Shown: positions 16,971-25,793, counted from the stretch's first letter. The stretch is 39,471 nucleotides of DNA from UBA1737 sp964474685 (GCA_964474685.1 CAYYTE010000007.1:1-39471); one strand, 5' to 3'. The notes: generated by a model from the letters alone, not told the origin. Numbers and translations are program-made.

Positions 16971-18422
16971 CTACTTTCTATAATTGATTGAAAAAGGCAC
17001 AATCGGGTAACCTGATTCATCATATAAATTATTATTTAAATTAATTGCTTCCATAGAGAAGGATATTCGTGTCACCTTATAATAGGAATAAGTTGTCCCT
17101 AATGTATCTTGGGGATTTTTATACTCAAGATTAAATATTAATCGATCTTTTTCTACAATCGGTATTAATTGAATCTTTTCATTGAGTTCATTATAAACAT
17201 ATAAATTATTGATAATCCCAGAATAGTTTATAATATTATCCGAAAAAACAATGGTGATTTTTGATAAAACATCCTCTTTGGTATAATTTAAAATCGAACG
17301 TGAATACGCAGTAACATCATATTTATGATTCATCGAATACATAATTCGATCAATCACCCCTTCAAAAAAGCTGCTATATATTACTGGTGATTCTAGTGAA
17401 TTATCAAAAAACAATAAATCATAGGTAAGGATTAAATGAATCATATTAAAATTAAATGTACTAATTGCTTGCGCATTTCGTAAATAAGAAATAGAATCCA
17501 AATCAATTGCGGGATCTTGTAATAAATAAATAGGACAATCACGCATAAAACCATTGGAGAAATTATCAAGCACTAACGATAATGCACTTTTATATGTGTT
17601 AAAATACTCTTCTTTATCAATATCTTCTTTTAGGGTTTCAAGTTCATATGTACCTTGATGAAAGAAAATACCTTCAAAAGAAATATCTTTTAAATATTTC
17701 ATTTTATCATAAAAAATAGACACATTCTCTTGATCCATTTCATCTCTATAAGAGATTAAGTTTTGAAATACTTTATATTTCTCACTTACTTCTTTAGGAG
17801 CCCAAGATTCAAGAAAGGACTGCTCTACAAGTGTTTCAATAAGTAATATTGGCATATTATATTGACTTGCAAGCGTTTCTCCCAATTGTTGTTCAAACAA
17901 AGATAGGTCTTGATAATTCACAACAAACTCTTTTGTTAATGAATTAAAAACAGAATAATCAAAAACATTTGCAGTTGGACTGAAGTTTTCATTACTATTT
18001 TTAATTGAAATAAAGCCATCGCCAAATACACCAAATACTTTACCAAAACGAATATGATAATAATTCTTTTCATAAATGCCACGAGCATCTTGAATAACTA
18101 AATGGTATTCTAGAAAACTACCAGCAGGTGCATTAAAAGAAATAGACCATACTCCAAATTCATCCGCAGAACAATAGCTTAAAAATACAGTACTTTCTTT
18201 TTCATTAAGAAGTTTAGCAACGATTACTACTCCTGTTTCCGCGGTTCCTGAAACTTTGAAAGCACTATTCTCCTCAAATACCATCTGATTACGAATTAAG
18301 GTATTTACATGAAAAGATGCGGTTGGTTCTACTCCAACAGGAATTTCAATACGGTTAATACCACACGAAAAAAGGAAGGAACTAAATAATAGTATAAGAA
18401 AGGTTGTGATAAATCTTTTCAT
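16971..18422 (-). CDS. Sialate O-acetylesterase-like lipoprotein, probably inactive
   Basis: A 483-residue lipoprotein: signal peptide with lipobox L-F-S-Cys20. The fold is read from scattered matches to the sialate O-acetylesterase (SGNH) family. Residues 42-100 (RNQMVFEENSAFKVSGTAE, GVWSISFNAPAG) match the N-terminal beta domain. FEGIFFHQGTYE (249-260) matches the family's GVIWYQGESN block, and SYLRNAQAIS (312-321) matches its LREAQ block. The Ser motif GQSN is replaced by FGDGFISI (133-140), and the region expected to hold the catalytic Asp-x-His has SLESP (342-346). It is therefore likely a non-catalytic carbohydrate-binding or scaffold protein. It heads the nusB-xseA-xseB-dxs operon with its own strong promoter, an unusual place. 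The match is from motif memory, not a search. Confidence 0.6.
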   Translation of the reverse strand: MKRFITTFLILLFSSFLFSCGINRIEIPVGVEPTASFHVNTLIRNQMVFEENSAFKVSGTAETGVVIVAKLLNEKESTVFLSYCSADEFGVWSISFNAPAGSFLEYHLVIQDARGIYEKNYYHIRFGKVFGVFGDGFISIKNSNENFSPTANVFDYSVFNSLTKEFVVNYQDLSLFEQQLGETLASQYNMPILLIETLVEQSFLESWAPKEVSEKYKVFQNLISYRDEMDQENVSIFYDKMKYLKDISFEGIFFHQGTYELETLKEDIDKEEYFNTYKSALSLVLDNFSNGFMRDCPIYLLQDPAIDLDSISYLRNAQAISTFNFNMIHLILTYDLLFFDNSLESPVIYSSFFEGVIDRIMYSMNHKYDVTAYSRSILNYTKEDVLSKITIVFSDNIINYSGIINNLYVYNELNEKIQLIPIVEKDRLIFNLEYKNPQDTLGTTYSYYKVTRISFSMEAINLNNNLYDESGYPIVPFSINYRK

Positions 18423-18447
18423 GAAATCCTCCTAAAAACATATACAT

Positions 18448-18476
18448 ATTATACAACAATTCAATTTAATTTGCAA
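18448..18476 (-). promoter_or_regulatory. Promoter of the lipoprotein-nusB-xseAB-dxs operon
   Basis: TTGCAA (18476-18471) and TATAAT (18453-18448) are separated by 17 bases on the minus strand, with AGGAGG just before the ATG at 18422. No other promoter is evident before spo0A. Confidence 0.85.
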
Positions 18477-18510
18477 TTTTTAAAACTTGAATAAAACTAA
18501 AGCCCATTAC

Positions 18511-19038
18511 TTATTCTTTTTTTAAAAGCCAATCTTTTCCTTTTAAGGTATCCGGTTCATAAATGGATAGATTTGGATAATCTTGTTGTCTTAAGGCTTC
18601 AAATAAAGCAATTGCTACGCAATTACTCATATTCAATGCCCGTATCTTATCATTTGTAGGAATTCTTATACAAGCATCTAAGTGGTCCTTTAATATTTCT
18701 TTAGGAATACCAGTAGATTCTTTTCCTATAATATAGAAGTATTCTTTATTTAAATCACTACACTTCATCTCAGCGGGTTTATGATACCCATACCTTGTAT
18801 AATAATAAAATACACCCTTAGGATTTTTCTTAACAAAATCATCCCAAGAATCATACACAATAAAATCAACATTCGGTACATAATTCACCGCTGCTCGAAT
18901 GAGATATTTACTATCTAAAGAAAAACCTAATGGTTTAATTAAGTGAAGTAACGTATTTGTACCCGCACACGTTCTCATCACATTCCCTGTGTTTTGGGGA
19001 ATTTCTGGTTCAAATAGAACAATATTATTTAATGACAT
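18511..19038 (-). CDS. trmL: tRNA (cytidine/uridine-34-2'-O)-methyltransferase
   Basis: A 175-residue SPOUT methyltransferase that modifies the wobble base of certain leucine tRNAs. The N-terminus has the diagnostic NIVLFEPEIPQNTGNVMRTC, then KPLGFSLDSKYLIRAAVNY. The C-terminal knot has FYIIGKESTGIPKEIL and IPTNDKIRALNMSNCVAIALFEALRQ. Length is slightly above the usual ~160. The start follows AAAGGAGAG. It is divergent from the sugar transporter and shares its 96-base upstream region. Confidence 0.95.
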   Translation of the reverse strand: MSLNNIVLFEPEIPQNTGNVMRTCAGTNTLLHLIKPLGFSLDSKYLIRAAVNYVPNVDFIVYDSWDDFVKKNPKGVFYYYTRYGYHKPAEMKCSDLNKEYFYIIGKESTGIPKEILKDHLDACIRIPTNDKIRALNMSNCVAIALFEALRQQDYPNLSIYEPDTLKGKDWLLKKE

Positions 19039-19059
19039 AAATTACTCTCCTTTTTTACT

Positions 19060-19075
19060 ATTAAAACGTTTTAAT
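19060..19075. promoter_or_regulatory. 16-bp perfect palindrome, candidate operator
   Basis: ATTAAAACGTTTTAAT at 19060-19075 is a perfect palindrome centred on CG, the form typical of LacI/GalR-family operators. It lies between the trmL start and the -35 box of the divergent sugar transporter. No regulator gene is beside it, so the binding protein is unknown. Confidence 0.5.
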
Positions 19076-19082
19076 TCATTAT

Positions 19083-19113
19083 TTGACACATCAACTTTTA
19101 TTTATGATAAAAT
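19083..19113 (+). promoter_or_regulatory. Promoter of the sugar transporter
   Basis: A consensus TTGACA (19083-19088) is followed by GATAAA at 17 bases (19106-19111) or TAAAAT at 19 bases (19108-19113). Which one is the -10 is unclear. AGGAGG (19125-19130) precedes the ATG by four bases. Confidence 0.75.
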
Positions 19114-19134
19114 ATACCTACAATAGGAGGAAAT

Positions 19135-20550
19135 ATGGAAACAAATAGCGCTGAAATTGAAAATAACCCCATACAATTAAAGTTAAATCTAAAACGTACT
19201 TTTTTTATGGGCTTTGCATTCTTTGCAATACTAATGTTATGGCAAATGTACAACTATTACTGTCCTTTATTTTTAAGATCTTTACTTCAAAAACAATTTG
19301 GTGGTGAAGCCAAACAACTTACTTATGTAATTGGTATTATTATGGCCTCTGATAATATATTAGCGGTTGTAATGCTTCCAATTTTTGGCAACTTGTCAGA
19401 CAAAACAAATACTCGCTTTGGAAAAAGAATGCCCTACATCGTTATTGGGATGATTCTATCCGCAGTATTTTTTCCAATGATTGCTGTGGCATTTTTAGTA
19501 GGAAAACTTTGGTTTGTAGTATTAATGATGGCTATTATCTTAATCATTATGAATATATACAGAAATCCCGCAGTCGCTTTAATGCCTGATTTAACACCTA
19601 AGCCCCTACGTTCTCGTGCCAATGGAATTATAAACTTTGTAGGCTATATCGGTGCTATTGTCGGAGCAGTGATTGCAATGATATTCAAAATCGGTAGTCA
19701 AGACAAAACAACCTTAGAATATGTTGTGAACAAACCACAAAATGCAATTATTGCATTTATGATAGCCTCTGTATTTATGGTAATTGCACTTATTTTATTA
19801 GTGAGAAACATTAATGAAAAAAAGATAGAACAAGAAATGAAACAAGAAATGGAATACGGAGAAATATTGTCTATTCAAGCAACAAAGGCAAAAGCAAAGA
19901 ATGACATTTCAATAAAAGATTCCAAAAAGAACCTAATTATTCTTTTATTATCTGTATTCTTATGGTATGTATCCTTTAATGCGGTAGAAACCTACAATAG
20001 TATCTTTTGTACAGAAGTATTAAAGGAAGAAGGCATTAGTGCAATCATTGCCGCAATCTTACCTATCTCTTCTTTAGTAACTTTTATTACAACAATGAAT
20101 CTCCCCGCAAAGATTGGTCGCAAGAAATGTGTATTAATCGGCCTATTTGCAATTATCTTTGGTTTCTTAATCATATCCATATTAACTTCTACCAAGATTA
20201 TTAATGGAAACTCACCAAAATTATTAAAATATGTTGTGTGTCTTCCTGTAATATTCTGTGGAATTGGATGGGCTTTAATTAATGTAAACTCCTATCCAAT
20301 GCTCGTTGATATGACTAATCAAAACTCAATTGGAAAATATACCGGTTATTATTATACCGCATCAATGATTTCCCAATCGATTACTCCCATTGCCTTAGGA
20401 GCAATAATTTCCTTTACATCTTTAAACTTCGATTTCTTGTTTATATATGGATTAATTACGATGATTCTTGCTTGTGTTTGCTTTATATTCTTTAAAGAAA
20501 CACATCATGAAATTACGGAAAAAAAGGGATTTGAAAAACTCTCAGATTAA
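19135..20550 (+). CDS. MFS/GPH-type sugar:cation symporter
   Basis: A 471-residue membrane protein with about 12 hydrophobic segments and a charged loop near residues 225-260. The loop after the second segment, GNLSDKTNTRFGKRMPYIVIG (about residues 83-103), is the signature of glycoside/SLC45-like sugar transporters. It is repeated in spirit by ALMPDLTPKPLRSRANGIINFVGYIG near residue 148. The second half has MNLPAKIGRKKCVLIG. The sugar is not evident; maltose, sucrose or other glycosides are all possible. It is monocistronic between a promoter and a strong terminator, with a palindromic operator candidate upstream, so sugar-responsive repression is likely. Confidence 0.85.
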   Translation: METNSAEIENNPIQLKLNLKRTFFMGFAFFAILMLWQMYNYYCPLFLRSLLQKQFGGEAKQLTYVIGIIMASDNILAVVMLPIFGNLSDKTNTRFGKRMPYIVIGMILSAVFFPMIAVAFLVGKLWFVVLMMAIILIIMNIYRNPAVALMPDLTPKPLRSRANGIINFVGYIGAIVGAVIAMIFKIGSQDKTTLEYVVNKPQNAIIAFMIASVFMVIALILLVRNINEKKIEQEMKQEMEYGEILSIQATKAKAKNDISIKDSKKNLIILLLSVFLWYVSFNAVETYNSIFCTEVLKEEGISAIIAAILPISSLVTFITTMNLPAKIGRKKCVLIGLFAIIFGFLIISILTSTKIINGNSPKLLKYVVCLPVIFCGIGWALINVNSYPMLVDMTNQNSIGKYTGYYYTASMISQSITPIALGAIISFTSLNFDFLFIYGLITMILACVCFIFFKETHHEITEKKGFEKLSD

Positions 20551-20563
20551 ATAAGAATGAAAT

Positions 20564-20603
20564 GATTATGATAAATACGATTATTTATCATAATCTTTTT
20601 TTT
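20564..20603 (+). terminator. Terminator of the sugar transporter
   Basis: Fourteen-base perfect arms GATTATGATAAATA (20564-20577) and TATTTATCATAATC (20582-20595) with a four-base loop are followed by eight T residues. It ends at the stop of the convergent U32 peptidase gene. Confidence 0.93.
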
Positions 20604-22845
20604 ATTCCACATTGGTTTTATAAGCCCCTTCAGTATAAGGGTTACATTTAAAGTCTACTTCTATTCCTTTTAATGCTTTATTATAACTTTCAATTACTTC
20701 TTTCATTTCAGATAGTGATTCATCTGTAAATACTATCATAAACTCATTTACACCATTTTTTAAATAGGTACTCATATATTGAATACGGTTGAACTTACTA
20801 AAATGGAGAATCCTTAAATTACAATCATCATTAGTAGAATTCGTAATAATTTGCATTTGATTATGAAATTCATCTTCAATCATGAAATTATGACCTTTAC
20901 AAATTCCACACCCTTTATCTTTCATATGATAATAGTTCGCAATTAAACAGTTCTTACTAATCATCATATCTGGGTTTCCATAGACAAATAAACCCACTTT
21001 TGAATTCGACTCTAGTGCTTTTAATAATTGAATGGTTCTATCCAGTGACTGTTCTAAGGATAAATAGATTGTTGAATTACTATACTTTTCTATCCATTTA
21101 AAGCTTTCACTATTGGATATATTATAATAAGGGGAAATAAGTCCATTTGAAACCTTATCTAAAGTAGATAGATTATGAGATATTTGATACACACTCGTAT
21201 CGCTCAATCTATCTAATGCTTCTTTAGGATATGACAAAACATCAAAAGATTGAAGGTATTCATACTGTTCCTTTGTCGTCGCAAAACAAACGAGTTGAGT
21301 ATTTACCCGCTTTGTTTCACTCAACTTCTTAAAAATAGGTTGAGCATTCATTCGAGTTACTTTATTTAACAAATATGCATTTAATTGTTCAATTATATTT
21401 TGTTTTACTAATGTAATATAAGGTAAAGGAATAAAAGCAATATCATCACAAACAAGTTTTACTTGGGATACAACAAATGTTGTTCCTCCCATCTTTTTTA
21501 ATTGATCAATAATACGCTCTTTATCAATTGCTTTTTTACAAGTATCATTTAATACATTTCCAATTGCTTGAAACTTTATCCCATCAAATGTGGCTATCAG
21601 AAGTAAAGGCGAATTTAATTTACTTCTTAATTCAAAAGAAACTTTTTGAAATATTTGATTTGTAGATAGAAGTTTTAAAGCATCATTTTGTAGTGCTTGA
21701 GAGGATGTTTTATACACATCACTTGGAAGTTGTAAACTATTCACATAAGGCAATTCGACAGTATCACCCGATTTTGCTTCTTTTACCATTTGACCATTTC
21801 GTAAAATAGTAGAAACATAAAACCCTGTTTCAAAATCATTTGAAACCAAACGAATCCCATCATTTAACTTTAGATCGTCTTCTAATTTAATCTTAATGTA
21901 TCGGTTATTTTTTTGTATTACAGAACCTATCTTTAAACCCAAATGATTTACGGATTGAATGTTAAAACGGTCTTCATTCTTTGCATGAAAAAAGCATCCT
22001 TTTGTGAACTTACGATTATAGGTTACAACCATATCGTGATAATCAATCCTTTTATCCAACATATTCTTATCTAAGGCATGGCGATATGCTTTTACAGCCG
22101 AATAAACATAAGCCGGTTTTTTCATTCTACCTTCTATTTTAATAGAAGTAACAAAAGCAGTTTCAAAGCTAGAAATGTCTTCTACTGTCATTAAATCCTT
22201 TAAAGATAGTAATGGGGTACTCATACATTCTATTTCACCATCTTTTATTAATGAATAGTTTTTACGACAACTCCCACAACATTTACCTCGATTTCCACTT
22301 CTTCCCCCAACAAAAGAACTCCACAAACAATTACCGGAACTCGAATAACACAAGGCACCTTGACAAAACACTTCTACTTCAAATGGCATTTGTGCTATTT
22401 TTTCTACTTCTTCTTTTGGGGTTTCTCTAGCAACAACAACTCTTGAAAAGCCCATTTGTTTTAATATCTTTGCGCCTTCAAAACTATCAACATTCAGTTG
22501 AGTCGATGCGTGTAATATAAAGTCAGGATATCTTTCTTTCACATATTTTAAAACACTAAAATCTTGAACGATTAACGCATCTACCTTTGCAAGATATAAT
22601 TCATCAATATATTTATGTAATGAATCTAATTCTTCTTCAAAAATGATTGTATTGACAGTAACATAGACTTTTTTTCCATGTAAATGAGCAAAATTAGTCG
22701 CTTTAAGTATTTCTTCCATAGAAAAATTCTTAGAAAAGCTTCTAGCACCAAAATTCTCACCACCAAAGTATACCGCATCCGCTCCCGCCTCAATTGCAAT
22801 TACAAATGTTTCATAATCGCCAGCAGGTGCTAATAATTCTATCAT
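20602..22845 (-). CDS. U32-family peptidase, long form
   Basis: A 747-residue protein of the U32 family, whose members are collagenase-like or, for RlhA, needed for 23S rRNA hydroxylation. The N-terminus has ELLAPAGDYETFVIAIEAGADAVYFGG split over residues 3-30. The central cysteine-rich segment (FCQGALCYSSSGNCLW...CCGSCRK, about residues 175-205) supplies the conserved Cys set, possibly for an iron-sulfur cluster. The C-terminal ~350 residues are the extra domain of long-form members. A TTG reading to 22860 exists, but the ATG at 22845 has AAAGG seven bases upstream. It follows degV after a hairpin. The exact reaction here is unknown. Confidence 0.9.
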   Translation of the reverse strand: MIELLAPAGDYETFVIAIEAGADAVYFGGENFGARSFSKNFSMEEILKATNFAHLHGKKVYVTVNTIIFEEELDSLHKYIDELYLAKVDALIVQDFSVLKYVKERYPDFILHASTQLNVDSFEGAKILKQMGFSRVVVARETPKEEVEKIAQMPFEVEVFCQGALCYSSSGNCLWSSFVGGRSGNRGKCCGSCRKNYSLIKDGEIECMSTPLLSLKDLMTVEDISSFETAFVTSIKIEGRMKKPAYVYSAVKAYRHALDKNMLDKRIDYHDMVVTYNRKFTKGCFFHAKNEDRFNIQSVNHLGLKIGSVIQKNNRYIKIKLEDDLKLNDGIRLVSNDFETGFYVSTILRNGQMVKEAKSGDTVELPYVNSLQLPSDVYKTSSQALQNDALKLLSTNQIFQKVSFELRSKLNSPLLLIATFDGIKFQAIGNVLNDTCKKAIDKERIIDQLKKMGGTTFVVSQVKLVCDDIAFIPLPYITLVKQNIIEQLNAYLLNKVTRMNAQPIFKKLSETKRVNTQLVCFATTKEQYEYLQSFDVLSYPKEALDRLSDTSVYQISHNLSTLDKVSNGLISPYYNISNSESFKWIEKYSNSTIYLSLEQSLDRTIQLLKALESNSKVGLFVYGNPDMMISKNCLIANYYHMKDKGCGICKGHNFMIEDEFHNQMQIITNSTNDDCNLRILHFSKFNRIQYMSTYLKNGVNEFMIVFTDESLSEMKEVIESYNKALKGIEVDFKCNPYTEGAYKTNVE

Positions 22846-22868
22846 ATCTAATCCTTTCAATAAATAAA

Positions 22869-22892
22869 AATCATGAGAAACTACTCATGATT
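22869..22892 (-). terminator. Hairpin between degV and the U32 peptidase gene
   Basis: Nine-base arms AATCATGAG (minus strand 22892-22884) and CTCATGATT (22877-22869) enclose a six-base loop and are followed by TTTTATTTATTG. It overlaps the degV stop. The T tract is broken, so it may only attenuate read-through to the U32 gene 24 bases on, for which I see no separate promoter. Confidence 0.6.
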
Positions 22893-23783
22893 CTTATCTA
22901 AATCTGTATCTGCAGCTTCATCTTTTAATAAATAAAGAATACCAATCGTTCCAGCTCCACAGTGACTTGAAATAACACATCCAGCACTCGTACGATATAA
23001 ATGAGTAATGGAAGGAAGCGTATCTGAAATTAACGATGTAATGTATTTTGCATAATCTTCAGCAACTGTATCTGTAATGAATACAAATTCATTGTCCACT
23101 TTACCATTTTGAAAATCCTTTAAATAACAAGTATTTACCATATAAGTTAAGGATTTCTTCATTGTTCCCACAATCTTTTTCGCAACATGCATCGAACTGT
23201 CACGAACGGTAATCAAAGGTTTAATGTGTAACATCGTTCCAAAAAAATTAGAAAGGGCATTACATCTACCACCTCGATAAAGATAATCCAATGTAGGAAT
23301 TACAAATTGAGATTTAACACGAGGAACAAGGGGGGTTACAAGTGAAATGATTTCTGTAAGACTTTTTCCTTCATCACGATATTTACAAGCTTTTAATAAA
23401 AGAATACCAATACCTGTGGATAAATTTCCACTATCTAATACTTGTAGTCTTCCCTCGGGAAACTCAGTTTGTGATAACAATTTTGCGGCTTGATAAGTAC
23501 CCGACATTGAAGAACTAATCCCTGTAAAGAACACATCATAGCCTTCATCAATATATTTTTTAAAGAATTGATAAAACTCAACAGGTGTAATGGCACTCGT
23601 TTTTGGCAACTTCCCTGTTTCTTTCACTTTACTATATAATTCACTCGGGGTAATATCAATTCCATCCCGAAAAGATTCTTCACCAAATATTACATGAAGA
23701 GGTATAATTTTAATATTATATTCCTCAATTAATTCCTTAGATAAATCACATGTACTATCTGCTGTTATGATTACTTTGTTCAT
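22881..23783 (-). CDS. degV: DegV family fatty-acid-binding protein
   Basis: A 300-residue cytoplasmic protein of the DegV family. Members bind a fatty acid; the FakB proteins among them present it to the kinase FakA for phosphorylation. Motifs are ITADSTCDLSKELI at the N-terminus, LPKTSAITPVEFYQFF (the TS-x-x-TP lipid-contact block), FFTGISSSMSGTYQAA with the conserved Ser cluster, and RGGRCNALSNFFG. Length is normal (280-300). No fakA lies in the window. It begins 11 bases after the nucleotidase gene, with AGAGGG as binding site, so the two are co-transcribed. Confidence 0.92.
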   Translation of the reverse strand: MNKVIITADSTCDLSKELIEEYNIKIIPLHVIFGEESFRDGIDITPSELYSKVKETGKLPKTSAITPVEFYQFFKKYIDEGYDVFFTGISSSMSGTYQAAKLLSQTEFPEGRLQVLDSGNLSTGIGILLLKACKYRDEGKSLTEIISLVTPLVPRVKSQFVIPTLDYLYRGGRCNALSNFFGTMLHIKPLITVRDSSMHVAKKIVGTMKKSLTYMVNTCYLKDFQNGKVDNEFVFITDTVAEDYAKYITSLISDTLPSITHLYRTSAGCVISSHCGAGTIGILYLLKDEAADTDLDKNHE

Positions 23784-23794
23784 TTATTTTCCCT

Positions 23795-25264
23795 CTATTC
23801 ACAAATTTTTTTGCCTTCACTTGTAAGTTGTGTTATTTTATTTATAAGTAAATCTCGAAAGATGACTCCTGTAGTTGTAACTTCGGTAACATTTTGAAAT
23901 GGATATGAACTTTGTTGATAAATGTAATCAATTGCTGAAACAAAATATATACCATTATCATTTAATAGTTTTCCATTTATATAAAGATTATTTCCAACAT
24001 TTTCTAAACTTGAACTATATACACAATCCAATCCACTAGTTACAAGACTGCGAATATCTGACCCCTTCATCTTAAAAGTCATAATTGTATTATCAAATGG
24101 AGTGATAGAATAGACTTTAGAAATCGTTATATCGCTATTGTATGCAATCGGAAAAGCGCTCGTACGAAACCCACCATAATTACAAAAAGCGACATCCGTA
24201 TGGAAATACTCTTCCATACTATCTAAAGCAAATCCAGTAAAATCAATTCGATTAATTTTAGAACCAGCTTGACCTATCACACGGTTCATAATCGGTGCGC
24301 AATCTTCAACGGCTTTATCCACCAATAAGTCCACACTAGAATCCTTTTGTACAACAGTTTTCATACTTTTAACAAAGGAGGTAGCACCAGTAACTTTTTT
24401 GGTATCATCTATTGTTAAGTTAATAACTCCGACGCCATTACTATAACTTCCCGCTTGAACGCAAGGGATAGGATAATTATCCCCTCTTAAATAGGTAGTC
24501 GATGTTGTTTGATGAGAATGGGCATTTACAATTACATCCACATAAGATTCCTCTGGGAATTTTGCAATAGCATTATTTGCATAGGATGAAGAGTCGTGCC
24601 CCATCGCAATGATAACATCACAACCTTTATTCTTCCTTAAATCTTTAATAATTGGTTTTAAAGTAGCTATAGGATCTAAAAATTTAAAATCCTCGACACG
24701 AGATGCAAGAATTTGTTCTTCCTCACCATAACCAATATAGCCAACAATGCCAATTGTTAAATTTTCTCTTTTAATAATAGTTGAACTATTCATATAATCC
24801 GGCATTCTTTGAAGCGATAATTGATATATATTTGCTCCTAGTAATGGAAACTCTGCTTGTTGTTTGGTTGTATCTCTACCAAAATAATTCGTAATTGTGT
24901 CAAGTCCCCAATCAAACTCATGATTTCCACAAGTCATCGCATCTACATTCATCTTGTTTAAAATGGGAATAACGCATTCTCCATTGGCATAATTCGATAC
25001 ACCCGTACCTTGAAACATATCACCGGCTGCTAATACAACCGATGCTTCTGATTTCTTCTTTTCTTCGTTAATAAAACCTGCCATCCTCGAAATTCCACAT
25101 TGATTATAATCATTTTCAGTAATTTGTCCATGTAAATCATTCATCGTAAAAATACTTAATGTATTTACAATTTGATCGATAGGTTTTTTTGCATTTTCAC
25201 AACTAACAAGAAAAATACCTACAAATAGCAATAAACTAATCAATAATAACTTAATATTCTTCAT
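23795..25264 (-). CDS. 5'-nucleotidase / UshA-type metallophosphatase lipoprotein
   Basis: A 489-residue lipoprotein (signal peptide with lipobox V-S-Cys22) with a calcineurin-like phosphoesterase domain followed by the 5'-nucleotidase C-terminal domain. Metal-site motifs in order are FTMNDLHG, AAGDMFQGTGVSN, CGNHEFDWG, AMGHDSSS and VNAHSHQT. The C-terminal domain has NYGGFRTS and YSITPFDNTIM, the substrate-binding part. It would dephosphorylate nucleotides at the outer face of the membrane. The length is near the usual 500. With the nucleoside importer encoded about 1.3 kb away it suggests nucleotide scavenging. It has its own promoter and is followed by degV. Confidence 0.93.
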   Translation of the reverse strand: MKNIKLLLISLLLFVGIFLVSCENAKKPIDQIVNTLSIFTMNDLHGQITENDYNQCGISRMAGFINEEKKKSEASVVLAAGDMFQGTGVSNYANGECVIPILNKMNVDAMTCGNHEFDWGLDTITNYFGRDTTKQQAEFPLLGANIYQLSLQRMPDYMNSSTIIKRENLTIGIVGYIGYGEEEQILASRVEDFKFLDPIATLKPIIKDLRKNKGCDVIIAMGHDSSSYANNAIAKFPEESYVDVIVNAHSHQTTSTTYLRGDNYPIPCVQAGSYSNGVGVINLTIDDTKKVTGATSFVKSMKTVVQKDSSVDLLVDKAVEDCAPIMNRVIGQAGSKINRIDFTGFALDSMEEYFHTDVAFCNYGGFRTSAFPIAYNSDITISKVYSITPFDNTIMTFKMKGSDIRSLVTSGLDCVYSSSLENVGNNLYINGKLLNDNGIYFVSAIDYIYQQSSYPFQNVTEVTTTGVIFRDLLINKITQLTSEGKKICE

Positions 25265-25285
25265 TTCAGTCTCCTATATCAACTT

Positions 25286-25314
25286 ATTATACCATTTTTT
25301 CAATCTTAAATCAA
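25286..25314 (-). promoter_or_regulatory. Promoter of the nucleotidase-degV-U32 operon
   Basis: TTGATT (25314-25309) and TATAAT (25291-25286) are separated by 17 bases on the minus strand, with a TGG extension before the -10 box. The -10 lies 22 bases from the start codon, which is preceded by AGGAG. Confidence 0.85.
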
Positions 25315-25442
25315 TTTAAATGGTTTTTCAGATTGAGTAAACTCTTAACCCTGAATTAAATACGCAAGTGCAACATTATTAAATAACAAAATTTATAAGA
25401 CATATGGAGTTACATACATAAAAAAAACTGTTTTATATACTA

Positions 25443-25535
25443 CTAGTGATTTTTCACTACCAATTCTTCTACTCCAATAGTTTCTAGATACTCTATTTCA
25501 AGGACAATTTTTATAAAAATTAGAAATAATTGAAT
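25443..25535 (-). pseudogene. Possible remnant of a gene end in the gap before tRNA-Lys
   Basis: The gap 25315-25591 holds no intact gene. On the minus strand, codons from 25535 to the TAG at 25443 read IFIKIVLEIEYLE then TIGVEELVVKNH, which resembles a protein C-terminus in composition and codon choice. In the next frame just upstream, EYFLVLSKSKFNYF ends in TAA. A decayed gene is possible; chance is also possible for 30 codons. A hairpin (TAGTGA/TCACTA, 25444-25459) overlaps the stop. Confidence 0.28.
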
Positions 25536-25591
25536 TTACTTTTTGACAAAACCAAGAAATACTCGATTTATAAAAAAATAAAACATTTAAC

Positions 25592-25620
25592 TTTACAAAG
25601 ATTTAAATTTTTGATATAAT
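25592..25620 (+). promoter_or_regulatory. Promoter of tRNA-Lys
   Basis: TTTACA (25592-25597) and TATAAT (25615-25620) are 17 bases apart. The -10 box lies 18 bases before the mature tRNA 5' end. Confidence 0.88.
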
Positions 25621-25638
25621 ATTAATGTTCAAAAAAAA

Positions 25639-25714
25639 GCATTCTTAGCTCAGTTGGTAGAGCAACTGACTCTTAATCAGTGGGTCCAGGGTTCGAGTCC
25701 CTGAGAGTGCACCA
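25639..25714 (+). tRNA. tRNA-Lys (anticodon CTT)
   Basis: A 76-base tRNA with encoded CCA. The acceptor arms GCATTCT and AGAGTGC pair over seven bases with one G-T pair, followed by A and CCA. The D arm is GCTCAGTTGGTAGAGC. The anticodon arm has ACTGA/TCAGT around loop CTCTTAA, giving anticodon CTT for AAG codons. The T arm has CAGGG-TTCGAGT-CCCTG. It is a solitary gene, with its own promoter and terminator. Confidence 0.97.
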
Positions 25715-25723
25715 TTGAATATT

Positions 25724-25752
25724 AGATGATTGATTTCAATCATCTTTTTTTA
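25724..25752 (+). terminator. Terminator of tRNA-Lys
   Basis: Ten-base arms AGATGATTGA (25724-25733) and TCAATCATCT (25736-25745) are followed by a run of T residues to 25752. Confidence 0.9.
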
Positions 25753-25765
25753 TTACTATAAGACT

Positions 25766-25793
25766 TAAAAAGGTGGTGCCTTCGCACCACCTT
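25766..25793 (-). terminator. Terminator of the ToxN-family toxin gene
   Basis: GC-rich ten-base arms AAGGTGGTGC and GCACCACCTT (25793-25784 and 25779-25770 on the minus strand) with a four-base loop are followed by TTTAAG. It lies 35 bases past the toxin stop, back to back with the tRNA terminator. Confidence 0.85.

Noticed and set aside
22212..22430. Plus-strand ORF opposite the cysteine-rich part of the U32 peptidase
   Set aside because: Antisense to conserved U32 motifs; its hydrophobic, leucine-rich end is the mirror of the coding strand.
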